From Caryophanales bacterium UBA4694 (lineage in GTDB: Bacteria; Bacillota_I; Bacilli_A; RFN20; CAG-288), in NCBI GenBank assembly GCA_002404835.1, contig DHKM01000043.1, positions 1 through 33,774 on the forward strand: a DNA stretch of 33,774 bases. The letters run 5' to 3'. Below, one piece after another: positions 17,389-25,323 of this stretch. A model generated the notes under the pieces. That model was not told where the DNA came from. It ran no database searches and saw nothing but the letters and a program-made list of their open reading frames with translations. Each line of letters begins with the position of its first letter. Within the stretch, counting starts at the first letter, position 1. The position numbers were made by a program, and so were the translations under genes.

Positions 17389-19101
17389 TTAGAACTTCTT
17401 TACCTTGCCTTCGGTAATTCCCTGCTCATTGAAGGCATCCACAGCATAATAGTACGTCTTCGTTTCCTGGTTCAGAAACGTAATCCGATAGGAGTTCTGC
17501 CCATAGAGAAGAATGCTGTTGTAGAGCTTGTCCGGTGCAATACCGATACGGATACAGTATCCGGTTGTATCCGGTTGGCTGTTCCAGGACAGTTCTCCCA
17601 CTGTATCGTTGACCCGTTCAGCCTGTTCACCCATGACCTGGGATGGCTTTTTTCCAGATCCGAATCCGAACACACGCAGTCCAGAAAGGGTGAAGTTCTG
17701 ATCATACGGGGAAGAATCGAAAGTAATCCGGATATATCTTGCCACAGCATGGAACTCCACAAGCTTATGGGGTAATGTTGTCAGAATTTTCTCTTCCCCA
17801 AAGCACGACCAGGCCTTGCCATCAAGACTGTACTCCAACTGATAGCCATATTCGACAAGTTCCTTTTCGATATATCTTTCCTGTGAAATCGTGCCACCGT
17901 ATTCGCTTCGCGGAGCTTTCTTTTTCGGAGTTCTGTAATCACCGAAATTCACTTGGACTGCACGGACATCATATTCTTTTCCCAAATCAATGGAAAGCCA
18001 TTCGCCTGGTTTGTTTGTCTTTGACTGCCACAGAGTCTTCACGTTCTCATCCACCACATTCTCAAAAGGACATTCCTCCTGTTGGGAAGAGGCTGCCGTT
18101 TTCTTCTTGTAGGAAAGCAACATATATTTCGGCTTTATCGAAAGAGGATCGAACTTCCCTTGCGGAATCGCCTTGGGATAATCGGAAAAATACTGATTGC
18201 AGAACAAGATTCCATCCTTATCTACACCTGCTGGCCATAAGCCAAGTCTACGTTCGAAATTATGATTCACGCAGATTCCCATCGACGAGGTATGCCAGAG
18301 GTTTCCATACTCATCATAGAACGTACTTCCATGTCCTGCACCCGTGAAAAATCCAGAAGGGACAATGGAATAAGGATTATGGGTCTGCCAGGTAAAATCA
18401 CCAAGCGGACTGTCTCCGACAAGAACGGCATCCCCATAAGTGGGAAATTCCGTTCCAGGCGTGGCATACTGAAGATAATACTTTCCGTTTATCTTATTGA
18501 GAAAGGCGCCTTCGATGAAAGCACCGGTTCCGACAAAAAGGTTGACGTACCTTTGCCAAAGGCTCACTTTCTGGTCTTTGTAAATATCCTTGTCGTCAAT
18601 TCCATGTGTCTTTCCGTCGCCGAAGACAATACTCTTTTTCTTACCTATCGGTTTCATCGTCTTGATATCCATCTCGATACCGTAAATGGGTTCCTTCGAA
18701 GAGCATCCCCAATATAGATAACATCTGTCGTCTTCGAAGTAGAGATGCGGATCCCAGAACGCAAAAGGAGCCGACACCACTTCAAAACCCGCAAATGGAT
18801 TCTTAGAACGTAGGATTTTGCTTTTCTTCGCATAGGAAGAAGCACAGAAATACAAATATCCATCATATTCGTTCACATCGGGAGCATATCCATGAATTTC
18901 CAGATTGCGGTCTTCGTGGAAGTTCCAATCGAATAGATCATCGGAATAATAGAATCCTCCGCATTTCGACGTGAAAAGCAGATATTTCCCATTGAATCTC
19001 AATAGAGTAGGATCTGCAGCTTCCTTGTAAGCGTACTTCCCATGCAACGGATGCTGATACTTATAAGCAATTTCAAGCGGATTACAATATATTTTTTCCA
19101 T
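17389..19101 (-). CDS. GH43-like propeller enzyme with CBM32 and FN3 domains
   Basis: This 570-residue protein has three parts. Residues 1-310 form a GH43-type propeller with Asp30 in KEAADPTLLRF, Asp117 in FWDPHLYFEDD and likely acid Glu197 in AFIEGAFLNKINGKYYL. Residues about 335-480 match an F5/8 type C (CBM32) fold with WQSKTNKPGEWLSIDLGKEY and YIRITF. Residues about 485-568 look like a fibronectin III domain (TVGELSWNSQPDTTGYCIRIG). The propeller could equally belong to a GH43-related family. It has no signal peptide, which is unusual for a protein with these accessory domains. Start and preceding GH2 stop share a base (TAATG). Arabinosidase, xylosidase or galactosidase activity are all possible. 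Confidence 0.8.
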   Translation of the reverse strand: MEKIYCNPLEIAYKYQHPLHGKYAYKEAADPTLLRFNGKYLLFTSKCGGFYYSDDLFDWNFHEDRNLEIHGYAPDVNEYDGYLYFCASSYAKKSKILRSKNPFAGFEVVSAPFAFWDPHLYFEDDRCYLYWGCSSKEPIYGIEMDIKTMKPIGKKKSIVFGDGKTHGIDDKDIYKDQKVSLWQRYVNLFVGTGAFIEGAFLNKINGKYYLQYATPGTEFPTYGDAVLVGDSPLGDFTWQTHNPYSIVPSGFFTGAGHGSTFYDEYGNLWHTSSMGICVNHNFERRLGLWPAGVDKDGILFCNQYFSDYPKAIPQGKFDPLSIKPKYMLLSYKKKTAASSQQEECPFENVVDENVKTLWQSKTNKPGEWLSIDLGKEYDVRAVQVNFGDYRTPKKKAPRSEYGGTISQERYIEKELVEYGYQLEYSLDGKAWSCFGEEKILTTLPHKLVEFHAVARYIRITFDSSPYDQNFTLSGLRVFGFGSGKKPSQVMGEQAERVNDTVGELSWNSQPDTTGYCIRIGIAPDKLYNSILLYGQNSYRITFLNQETKTYYYAVDAFNEQGITEGKVKKF

Positions 19102-21425
19102 TATTCCACCTCGATTTGAAAATATACCGGTTCGACGCCTTTGCTTTTTATTGTCACGTTGGATTTCCCTTTACTTTTAGTCGAACGGAATACGGCAAGT
19201 GCCCTGCCTCTATAACTATTATGGACTGTCGAATCGAATCTCTCATCTGTTTTATAAAGAGCACTGCCAAATCCCTGTAAACAAACAGATTCTCCGTCTA
19301 CTTGAATTTCAATCGGCTGCTCGATATATGGTTTAAGATTTCCGTTCTTATCTGAAAATTCTATTTCAGCAAAACAGAGATCTTCTCCATTAGCACGCAG
19401 AACCTTCTTATCCAAAGTCACATGCAGAACATTTTCTTTTCCTCCGGAACTCAGTTGTGAGCTCGAAATCTCATTGCCTTTTTCATCATAGGCAACAGCT
19501 GTAAGTGTTCCCTCTTCATATCTGACATCAAACCTTGTTCTGCAATCCTTAAGTTTCTTTTGTCCGACTTTTTTTCCGTTCAGAAGAAGCACTACGGAAA
19601 AAGCATTCGCATATACTTCGACAACGGCTTTCTTCCCTTCGTATCCATGCCATGTCCAACTCTCTATTGCATCAGTAAACTGCCATGCTCCTTTTGATGG
19701 CGTTTCATCCGTATGATTCAAAGGACGAACTGCAATCACAGGCGACCTATTCAATCCCCAGACAACCTGCATATAACGCATGGATGCCAAAGGAAGACCG
19801 GTAATATCAATCATGCCTTGATTGGCCAACAAAGGAAGTCCCTTATAGGATTGATAAGTCCAGCCCATGCAGGTTTCACCGATATAATCCCAGGCAGACC
19901 AAACAAAATCTCCGATGATCTGTTTGTATTTTTTTACCCGTTCCCAATTGTAGGGAAGATCTGCGACCATGGTTTCCGAACCTACCATCATCCTATCTGG
20001 ATATTTCTTCGCATCTCTATCATATCTGGACGAAGCATAATTCAGCCCGACGATATCAAGCGAGGGCGAAACATCTTTCACGATTCTCTCTGCCTCCTTG
20101 CCTCTGCTCATGAGAAACATCAGACCTCTGAGTTTACCTGCCCAGAAATTGAAGAAAGCTGATCCGGTCTTCTTGTCTTTGTAACGTTTACCTTCCGGGA
20201 GAGGTTTCCTTTCATAGTTTTTCTTTTCTTTATAGATACCCAAACCATGTTTGACATAGACATTCAGAAGCACATTGATTCCGCAGGTGACCGGACGGGA
20301 ATCATCCAGCGAGTGCAGGATATCCTTCATTTCGTTGCATAAGGAAATTCCTTTTTCACTTGCCGTTTCCGTTACCTCGTTACCGACAGAATACAGGATT
20401 ATAGAAGGGTGACTGTAGTCCTTTTCAACCATTGCATGAAGGACTTTCTTGTACTCACTGTAGAAGTCCCTGGAAAAATCATGGTAGTCTTTTGGAATAT
20501 ACCATCCATCAAAGGCTTCATCCATTACGTACATACCGATTTCATCACAGGCATCAAGCAGAGCACGGGAAGCCGGATTATGGGAAATACGGATTGCATT
20601 GAAGCCCTGCTCTTTCAGAATCCGGACGCGTCTTCTTTCGGCATCCGGAAAACTGCACGCTCCAAGAATTCCGTTGTCATGATGAATACATCCCCCTCGG
20701 AGAAGGATTTCCTGACCATTTACCATAAGGCCAGTCTTGGCACTCCACTGAAGTTTTCGGATTCCGAATCTGACTTCAAGTCTTTCACCACCTGCTTCTG
20801 CAATACAGGTATAAAGACTAGGAGTCCTATCCGACCAAAGCTTTGCATTCGGTATTTCGTAGACGCCAGTCTTACCCTCGGCCACTGTTTTTCCATCATA
20901 AACAATACGTATTCTTGCATCCACGTCTGTTTCAACCTGGATGATTGCCGGTGAATAGGAAAGAGTCTTGACCTTCAGACTTTTTACAGCTCCAGGTTTA
21001 GAGATTCTAAGCCAGACGGGACGATAGATTCCACTTCCGGAATACCAGCGACAATTGGGAACAAGCGAATTATCCACTTCGATATCGATTCGGTTCTTTC
21101 CCGTTTTCACATAAGGGGACAGATCAAACGAGAATTCGGAATATCCGTATTTGTTTGCTCCGACATTTCTACCATTGACGATTATCTTTGCATTACGATA
21201 GACACCCTCGAAAAGAATTTCGACATCATTCCGGGCTTGTTCATCCGTCAGAACGAATTCCTTTGAGTAGGAATATTTCCCACCTGGAAAATATCCGCTC
21301 TGCACGCCATTCCGACAGGCCGCATATCTTCTTTCACTTAGCATAGCATCATGAGGCAATTCCACTGTAGCTGTATCACCGTTTTGCTTTCTGAACGTCC
21401 AACCACCGTTAAAATCATATATCAT
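19101..21425 (-). CDS. GH2 beta-galactosidase-type enzyme, cytosolic
   Basis: The 774-residue protein has the GH2 order: sugar-binding jelly roll (HDAMLSERR near 25-33, WYSGSGIYRPVWL near 128-139), immunoglobulin-like domain, catalytic barrel and C-terminal beta-domains. The acid/base is Glu350 in YSVGNEVTET and the nucleophile Glu484 in VGSETM. RGGCIHHDNGILG near 243 and RISHNPASRALLDACDEIGM are classic. I chose the ATG at 21425 because AAGGAAGG lies seven bases before it; the frame itself opens seven codons earlier. It follows the transporter gene by 53 bases and shares one base with the next gene. GH2 enzymes of this type hydrolyse beta-galactosides; beta-glucuronide or other activity is not excluded. 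No signal peptide was found. Confidence 0.9.
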   Translation of the reverse strand: MIYDFNGGWTFRKQNGDTATVELPHDAMLSERRYAACRNGVQSGYFPGGKYSYSKEFVLTDEQARNDVEILFEGVYRNAKIIVNGRNVGANKYGYSEFSFDLSPYVKTGKNRIDIEVDNSLVPNCRWYSGSGIYRPVWLRISKPGAVKSLKVKTLSYSPAIIQVETDVDARIRIVYDGKTVAEGKTGVYEIPNAKLWSDRTPSLYTCIAEAGGERLEVRFGIRKLQWSAKTGLMVNGQEILLRGGCIHHDNGILGACSFPDAERRRVRILKEQGFNAIRISHNPASRALLDACDEIGMYVMDEAFDGWYIPKDYHDFSRDFYSEYKKVLHAMVEKDYSHPSIILYSVGNEVTETASEKGISLCNEMKDILHSLDDSRPVTCGINVLLNVYVKHGLGIYKEKKNYERKPLPEGKRYKDKKTGSAFFNFWAGKLRGLMFLMSRGKEAERIVKDVSPSLDIVGLNYASSRYDRDAKKYPDRMMVGSETMVADLPYNWERVKKYKQIIGDFVWSAWDYIGETCMGWTYQSYKGLPLLANQGMIDITGLPLASMRYMQVVWGLNRSPVIAVRPLNHTDETPSKGAWQFTDAIESWTWHGYEGKKAVVEVYANAFSVVLLLNGKKVGQKKLKDCRTRFDVRYEEGTLTAVAYDEKGNEISSSQLSSGGKENVLHVTLDKKVLRANGEDLCFAEIEFSDKNGNLKPYIEQPIEIQVDGESVCLQGFGSALYKTDERFDSTVHNSYRGRALAVFRSTKSKGKSNVTIKSKGVEPVYFQIEVE

Positions 21426-21478
21426 ATTGAACCTTCCTTTGGGCAATATCTATTTTCAATGATGTGAGTCTCTTCGGC

Positions 21479-23161
21479 TTATTGCTTTGGTTCTGTCTTC
21501 TTTTGCTTTACTTTCTGCTTTTCTGCCTTTTTGTTCTTTTTGGCAAGATACTTTGCATTCTCCTCTTCGAAATCCAGACCCTTCTTTTCACATTTTTCCT
21601 TCAGTTCCTTGATTCTGTTTTCTTCGGAAACCCGGTCAAATTCTTCTTGCTCCAGACGAGCCGCCTCAACCGGATCGACATAAACCAAACCTTTTGCTTC
21701 AGCCTCTGCCTTATGACGGGATACGATTTCCTTCTGTATTCCCGGAAGCTTTCCGTCAAGATTGTAGAATGCAAGAAGAACAGCTACGAAAACGAAGATG
21801 ATGGCAGGAAGTCCAAATGCCATAAATACGAAATAGTTCTTCATGGCATCATTCTGAACGACCTGGGTGGCACCGGTCGAAGTATCAATCGGAGTCTTAT
21901 AACCAAAGGCCGTGATTCCGATATTGAAGATACTGACAGCAAATCCACCAACCAAGGTACTGATGATCGTATAAACCATTGCCATGAATCCATCGCATCT
22001 AAGTCCGCTCTTCCACTCGACATGGTCCATGGCATCGGCCACCATGCTAAGCAGGACCAGATTCGGAATTGTACCGATGCAACGAATCAATAGACCAGAC
22101 AGAGCACCGATCATATTACTGGCAAAGATCCATCCCAAAACACTTCCACCGACAGCCATAAGGGCTCCGACAAGCATCACATTCCTTTTTCCGTATTTTT
22201 TACAAAGAGGTAAAATCAAAAACATACCCGGTCCCATCGGGAAATATCCGATTACAGACATCAAAGTCATTGTAATGCCATCATTATAGGAACCAAGAAC
22301 CCAGTCGGCATAATACATTGATGCTGCCGAATAGATACTGTTGAATAACTGATAAAGAAGGAAAACAACCATAATGATAACCCAGTAACGACTTGTAAAG
22401 CAGGCTTTGATTTGTTTCAATAATGGAGTGGCATCGTTTTTCTCTCCGCTAACCGACCTTTCCTCTTCCGTAACGCGTTCCTTGGTGAAATAGTACTGCA
22501 AGACGACTAGTGGAATAAGGACAATGGAAATAATCGACATCACCGTAATCCAGTGACCCTGGTTGACCCCCATCCAAGGTAAGAAAAGCATCGGGAAAAG
22601 CATCGCACAGAACAGCCCTGGTGCAATCGCTTCTCCGAGATTGTTGAACATGGCAAGATTGTCTCTTTGCCTGATATTTCTTGTGGATAACGGGACCATC
22701 ATCGTCTTGCTCATAAGATAGATCGTCACCGCAAAGGAATAGAAGAGATTGTAACTGATAAGAATCCATATCGCCTTGACGGTATCACTGGAATTAGGGA
22801 CAGTAAACAACAATATTGCCGTAATCACAAGAAGTGGAGCAGCAATCAAAAGCCATGGTCTTGCCTTTCCCTGCCTGCTTCTTGTCTTATCGATGATGCG
22901 TCCCATGATGACATTTGTGATAGCATCAAGAATCTTGGACAGCAAAGGGAAAATGACAAGAAAAGTGCCGTTCCATAAGTGGCTGACCTGCACGACATCC
23001 GTATAGAACTTGTTGATATAGGTACCGATGACTCCGGTCAGAAGCATGGCTCCGGCCGGACCAAGGAGATATCCGATCCAATTTTCCGCGGAACTGACGT
23101 TTGCCGACTTGACTTTAGAATCGAATATTTTCGACGAAAACATTCCTTTTTTTGATGACAT
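21479..23161 (-). CDS. GPH-family sugar:cation symporter
   Basis: This 560-residue membrane protein has about 12 transmembrane helices and the marks of the glycoside-pentoside-hexuronide symporter family: NWIGYLLGPAGAML near the start, then SKILDAITNVIMGRIIDKTRS and GKARPWLL in the loop between helices 2 and 3. Family members take up melibiose, lactose, xylosides, glucuronides and similar small glycosides with H+ or Na+. The last 70 residues form a charged, coil-like cytoplasmic tail (Glu/Lys rich), longer than in most relatives. An upstream GTG is in frame, but the ATG at 23161 is preferred because AGAGG precedes it; spacing is a long 11 bases. It is the first gene of the operon and the only transporter in the window. 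Confidence 0.92.
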   Translation of the reverse strand: MSSKKGMFSSKIFDSKVKSANVSSAENWIGYLLGPAGAMLLTGVIGTYINKFYTDVVQVSHLWNGTFLVIFPLLSKILDAITNVIMGRIIDKTRSRQGKARPWLLIAAPLLVITAILLFTVPNSSDTVKAIWILISYNLFYSFAVTIYLMSKTMMVPLSTRNIRQRDNLAMFNNLGEAIAPGLFCAMLFPMLFLPWMGVNQGHWITVMSIISIVLIPLVVLQYYFTKERVTEEERSVSGEKNDATPLLKQIKACFTSRYWVIIMVVFLLYQLFNSIYSAASMYYADWVLGSYNDGITMTLMSVIGYFPMGPGMFLILPLCKKYGKRNVMLVGALMAVGGSVLGWIFASNMIGALSGLLIRCIGTIPNLVLLSMVADAMDHVEWKSGLRCDGFMAMVYTIISTLVGGFAVSIFNIGITAFGYKTPIDTSTGATQVVQNDAMKNYFVFMAFGLPAIIFVFVAVLLAFYNLDGKLPGIQKEIVSRHKAEAEAKGLVYVDPVEAARLEQEEFDRVSEENRIKELKEKCEKKGLDFEEENAKYLAKKNKKAEKQKVKQKKTEPKQ

Positions 23162-23365
23162 ACTGATATTTACCTCTTTTATGAATTCCACGTATTCTTA
23201 GACTTCATTGTCAACAATCGCTTTCATCTCTTATGTTTTCATCCAAATCCGACAAAAGAAAGGAAGTAGAAATTCTTCTTTTTCTTGCAATCGATTATCT
23301 TTGAAATTACATTCATTTATCTCCCTCACTTTATTGCTTTTTTTAATGATCAAGCGGATTTTTAA

Positions 23366-23381
23366 AGGTCGCATACGACCT
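23366..23381. promoter_or_regulatory. Palindrome, candidate operator
   Basis: AGGTCGCATACGACCT is a perfect inverted repeat with 6-base arms and a 4-base centre. It lies about 205 bases before the symporter start and about 97 before the AraC start. A symmetric site is not the usual AraC target (direct repeats are), so it may bind another dimeric regulator such as a LacI- or GntR-type protein encoded elsewhere. Confidence 0.4.
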
Positions 23382-23421
23382 AGTGAATTACAGCTTCAAT
23401 TATAACAATCTAAAACTTTGC

Positions 23422-23453
23422 TTATTGCATATAAATCCTGATTATTGCATAAT
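23422..23453 (+). promoter_or_regulatory. AraC gene promoter with 20-bp-spaced direct repeats
   Basis: TTATTGCATA occurs twice, at 23422-23431 and 23442-23451, in direct orientation with a 20-base period, about two helical turns. This is how AraC-family half-sites are normally arranged. The repeats overlie a candidate promoter: TTGCAT (23425-23430), 17 bases, CATAAT (23448-23453). That predicts a start of transcription near 23460, just before the AGAGG site. Binding there should repress the AraC gene itself. Confidence 0.5.
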
Positions 23454-23477
23454 CATCCAAAAGAGGATAAAAACATC

Positions 23478-24674
23478 ATGACAACAGAATCAATTCTAAA
23501 GACCTGTCAACTACTTTATTCCTCCCACAATCTGCCTATAATCTGCTTCGACAATGAGGAAAACATCATCGGATACAACTGTTCCTGTCAAGAATACAAG
23601 CCTGTCTTTCATACCTTGTTCAAAAAAGCGACGAAGGAAAAGAATCCTTCTCTAGTTACAGGTTATGCAGGATTATATGGAGTGATTTTTGTTAAAAACT
23701 ATGATTGTACGATTCTTACCGGTCCGTTCGTAAACAAGAAAGTAACCAATGAGCTACTTGATTCGATCATCCATACGAACAATCTGGATTGGAGCAAAAA
23801 GGAATCACTGAAGGAATTCATTGCAGGGATTCCGCATTTCTCCTATAACCGATTCCTGAGTTTCATTTCATTGATCCATTACCTTTTCAACAAGGAAGAA
23901 ATCTCCATCACCCAGCATTTCAATTATGTGACCAAAGATTTCGGAATCGAAAAAAAATACACAGAAAAGATTCTACAAGAAGAAAATACCTTCTCGCATG
24001 GAACATACAATCTTGAACAACAACTGCTTTCCTATGTGAAACAAGGGGATACCGAAGGTTTGTCTGCTTTCTTTGACAGTGTCATCAAGTTGCAATCCAT
24101 CCCAGAAGGCAAACTAGCCGATGATGCCCTAAGACAATCGAAGGACATATTCATAGGGTTCATCGCACTAATCGGAAAAGTCGGAGCCATCAAAGGAAAC
24201 CTGGATATCGAGCAGACCTATCAGCTGATTGATCTGTATACACAGGAATGCGAAAGATGTATTTCAGTCAATCAAGTCAACGAACTACGCTACAATGCCA
24301 TCATGGACTTTACCCGCCGTGTCGCCCAATTGAAACATCCAGATGCCTATTCCAATGAAGTATATTCGGCTTTGCAGTTCATAAAAAGTCATACAAACTG
24401 CCCAATCGGTGTTCCTGATGTCATACAGCATGTCAACAAAAGCCGGTCCCAATTCATGGCACAGTTCAAAAAGGAAACCGGTGAAACAATCGGAAAATAT
24501 ATCGTCAAGGCCAAGTTACAGGAATCGAAACAGCTTCTTGCTTATTCCACACGCTCGATTGCCGAGATAGCTTTCTCACTTTATTTTTCAAGCCAGTCCC
24601 ATTTCCAGAATCTATTCAAAAAAGAATATGGAATCACTCCTCTTGCCTATAGGAAGAAGAAACAGAGAAACTAA
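23478..24674 (+). CDS. AraC-family transcriptional regulator
   Basis: The last 95 residues of this 398-residue protein form the two helix-turn-helix units of AraC: VPDVIQHVNKSRSQFMAQFK and RSIAEIAFSLYFSSQSHFQN, then the closing KKEYGITPLAYRKKK. The first 300 residues are an unrecognised sensor region without membrane helices, with aromatic-rich segments such as YAGLYGVIFVKNYDCTILTG, in the style of other Firmicutes AraC proteins that control sugar genes. The frame opens at a TTG, but the ATG at 23478 is chosen because AGAGG lies 11 bases upstream. It is divergent from the symporter-glycosidase operon and is its most likely activator, with a sugar or glycoside as inducer. No terminator is visible downstream. 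Confidence 0.88.
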   Translation: MTTESILKTCQLLYSSHNLPIICFDNEENIIGYNCSCQEYKPVFHTLFKKATKEKNPSLVTGYAGLYGVIFVKNYDCTILTGPFVNKKVTNELLDSIIHTNNLDWSKKESLKEFIAGIPHFSYNRFLSFISLIHYLFNKEEISITQHFNYVTKDFGIEKKYTEKILQEENTFSHGTYNLEQQLLSYVKQGDTEGLSAFFDSVIKLQSIPEGKLADDALRQSKDIFIGFIALIGKVGAIKGNLDIEQTYQLIDLYTQECERCISVNQVNELRYNAIMDFTRRVAQLKHPDAYSNEVYSALQFIKSHTNCPIGVPDVIQHVNKSRSQFMAQFKKETGETIGKYIVKAKLQESKQLLAYSTRSIAEIAFSLYFSSQSHFQNLFKKEYGITPLAYRKKKQRN

Positions 24675-24758
24675 GTTCACAACGGTTGAATCGAATATGT
24701 AAAATACAAAAATCACACGTTCTTCCCTGTTAAATTCTATAGCCAAAAAAATCCATAA

Positions 24759-24941
24759 GGATATAAGTCAATAGTATGTGTACGGCTTCCTATTGACTCC
24801 AATCGTGAAATCGGCAATCTGATGGAAATCAAAGACCATTATCCAAAATATGTCATAACAACAAATGAACTCGATACCGGAATCAACAATGGTATAAGAA
24901 TCGTTCATCTCATGGATTTTCTTCTATCGAAAAATCTATGA
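24759..24941 (+). pseudogene. 3' remnant of an AAA/DUF4143-type ATPase gene
   Basis: About 60 codons end in REIGNLMEIKDHYPKYV, then an ITTNELDTG segment and a final IRIVHLMDFLLSKN before TGA. This matches the C-terminal end of the ATPases that join an AAA domain to DUF4143 (KDNYPKYV and DFLL endings). A stop sits directly before the fragment and there is no start, so the rest of the gene (over 300 codons) is missing. It shares its first 20 bases with the window end. It fills part of the 649-base gap between the AraC and the second regulator gene. Confidence 0.6.
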
Positions 24942-24975
24942 TTCCGTCACTATGCCGTTATATAGTGGCCGAATG

Positions 24976-25134
24976 TCAAGGATGTTTTTTGAAGCAACAA
25001 ACCCCAGCATAAAAAAACGAATTCGACGACACGATAGCATCCCCGGCAAGATAGGACTGAGTGCCCACCTTGTAGCAGCAGGCAGAGAACTTAGTCTTGT
25101 GGACATCGATGCCGACATAGATTATATTTTTCAT
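24976..25134 (-). pseudogene. 5' remnant of an IS110-family transposase
   Basis: An ATG at 25134, preceded by GGAGG, starts MKNIIYVGIDVHKTKFSACC, the typical opening of IS110-family recombinases, with the first acidic catalytic residue in the GIDVHK motif. After about 35 codons the family resemblance fades, and the frame stops at codon 53, whereas a full protein has 300-400 residues. The element is therefore a dead 5' fragment joined to the ATPase remnant. A short inverted repeat, CACTAT/ATAGTG (24948-24967), lies between the two remnants. Confidence 0.7.
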
Positions 25135-25177
25135 GATGGCCTCCATGTTGAGTTGTGATATTGTCACAGTCTCATGT

Positions 25178-25275
25178 ACCAGATGATATTATCCGGCATG
25201 ACTCACGTCAGATCAATTGCGTGAGGTCACTACATCTGATGGAATCAGAAGCCAAGACTTCTATCCTATTCCAGA
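25178..25275 (-). ncRNA. Structured leader of the IS110 remnant, bridge-RNA-like
   Basis: On the - strand, just upstream of the transposase start, nested pairings occur. TGACCTCACG pairs with CGTGAGTCA as a 9-bp stem with one bulge and a 12-base loop (25199-25229), enclosed by CAGATG/CATCTG (25180-25185 with 25233-25238). Next to it AGAAG/CTTCT (25247-25262) is enclosed by GGAAT/ATTCC (25241-25272). IS110 elements encode a bridge RNA with such looped stems upstream of the recombinase. Identity is inferred from position and fold; the insertion-site ends were not located. Confidence 0.35.
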
Positions 25276-25287
25276 TAGAAATTTTCA

Positions 25288-25316
25288 TACACAAATTTAG
25301 ATAATTTCCTTATAAT
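25288..25316 (+). promoter_or_regulatory. Promoter of second two-component operon, likely leaderless
   Basis: TACACA (25288-25293), a 17-base spacer and a perfect TATAAT (25311-25316) form a good sigma-A promoter. The ATG of the response regulator is at 25324, only seven bases after the -10 box, and no Shine-Dalgarno site precedes it. Transcription should thus begin at or within a few bases of the start codon, giving a leaderless mRNA. Confidence 0.6.
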
Positions 25317-25323
25317 CTTAAGC

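Larger units (their letters stand above)
23162..23477. promoter_or_regulatory. Divergent control region of the glycosidase operon
   Basis: This 316-base region separates the symporter gene (-) from the AraC gene (+) and holds no gene. On the - strand a TTGACA box (23214 down to 23209) lies about 48 bases before the symporter ATG but has no good -10 partner, which would suit an activator-dependent promoter. A palindrome and a pair of direct repeats are listed separately. Control of the whole eight-gene operon from here is inferred from the divergent layout. Confidence 0.5.

Noticed and set aside
24936..25118. Open frame on the - strand overlapping the transposase remnant
   Set aside because: It is a shifted reading of the transposase fragment with no family resemblance and no ribosome binding site.
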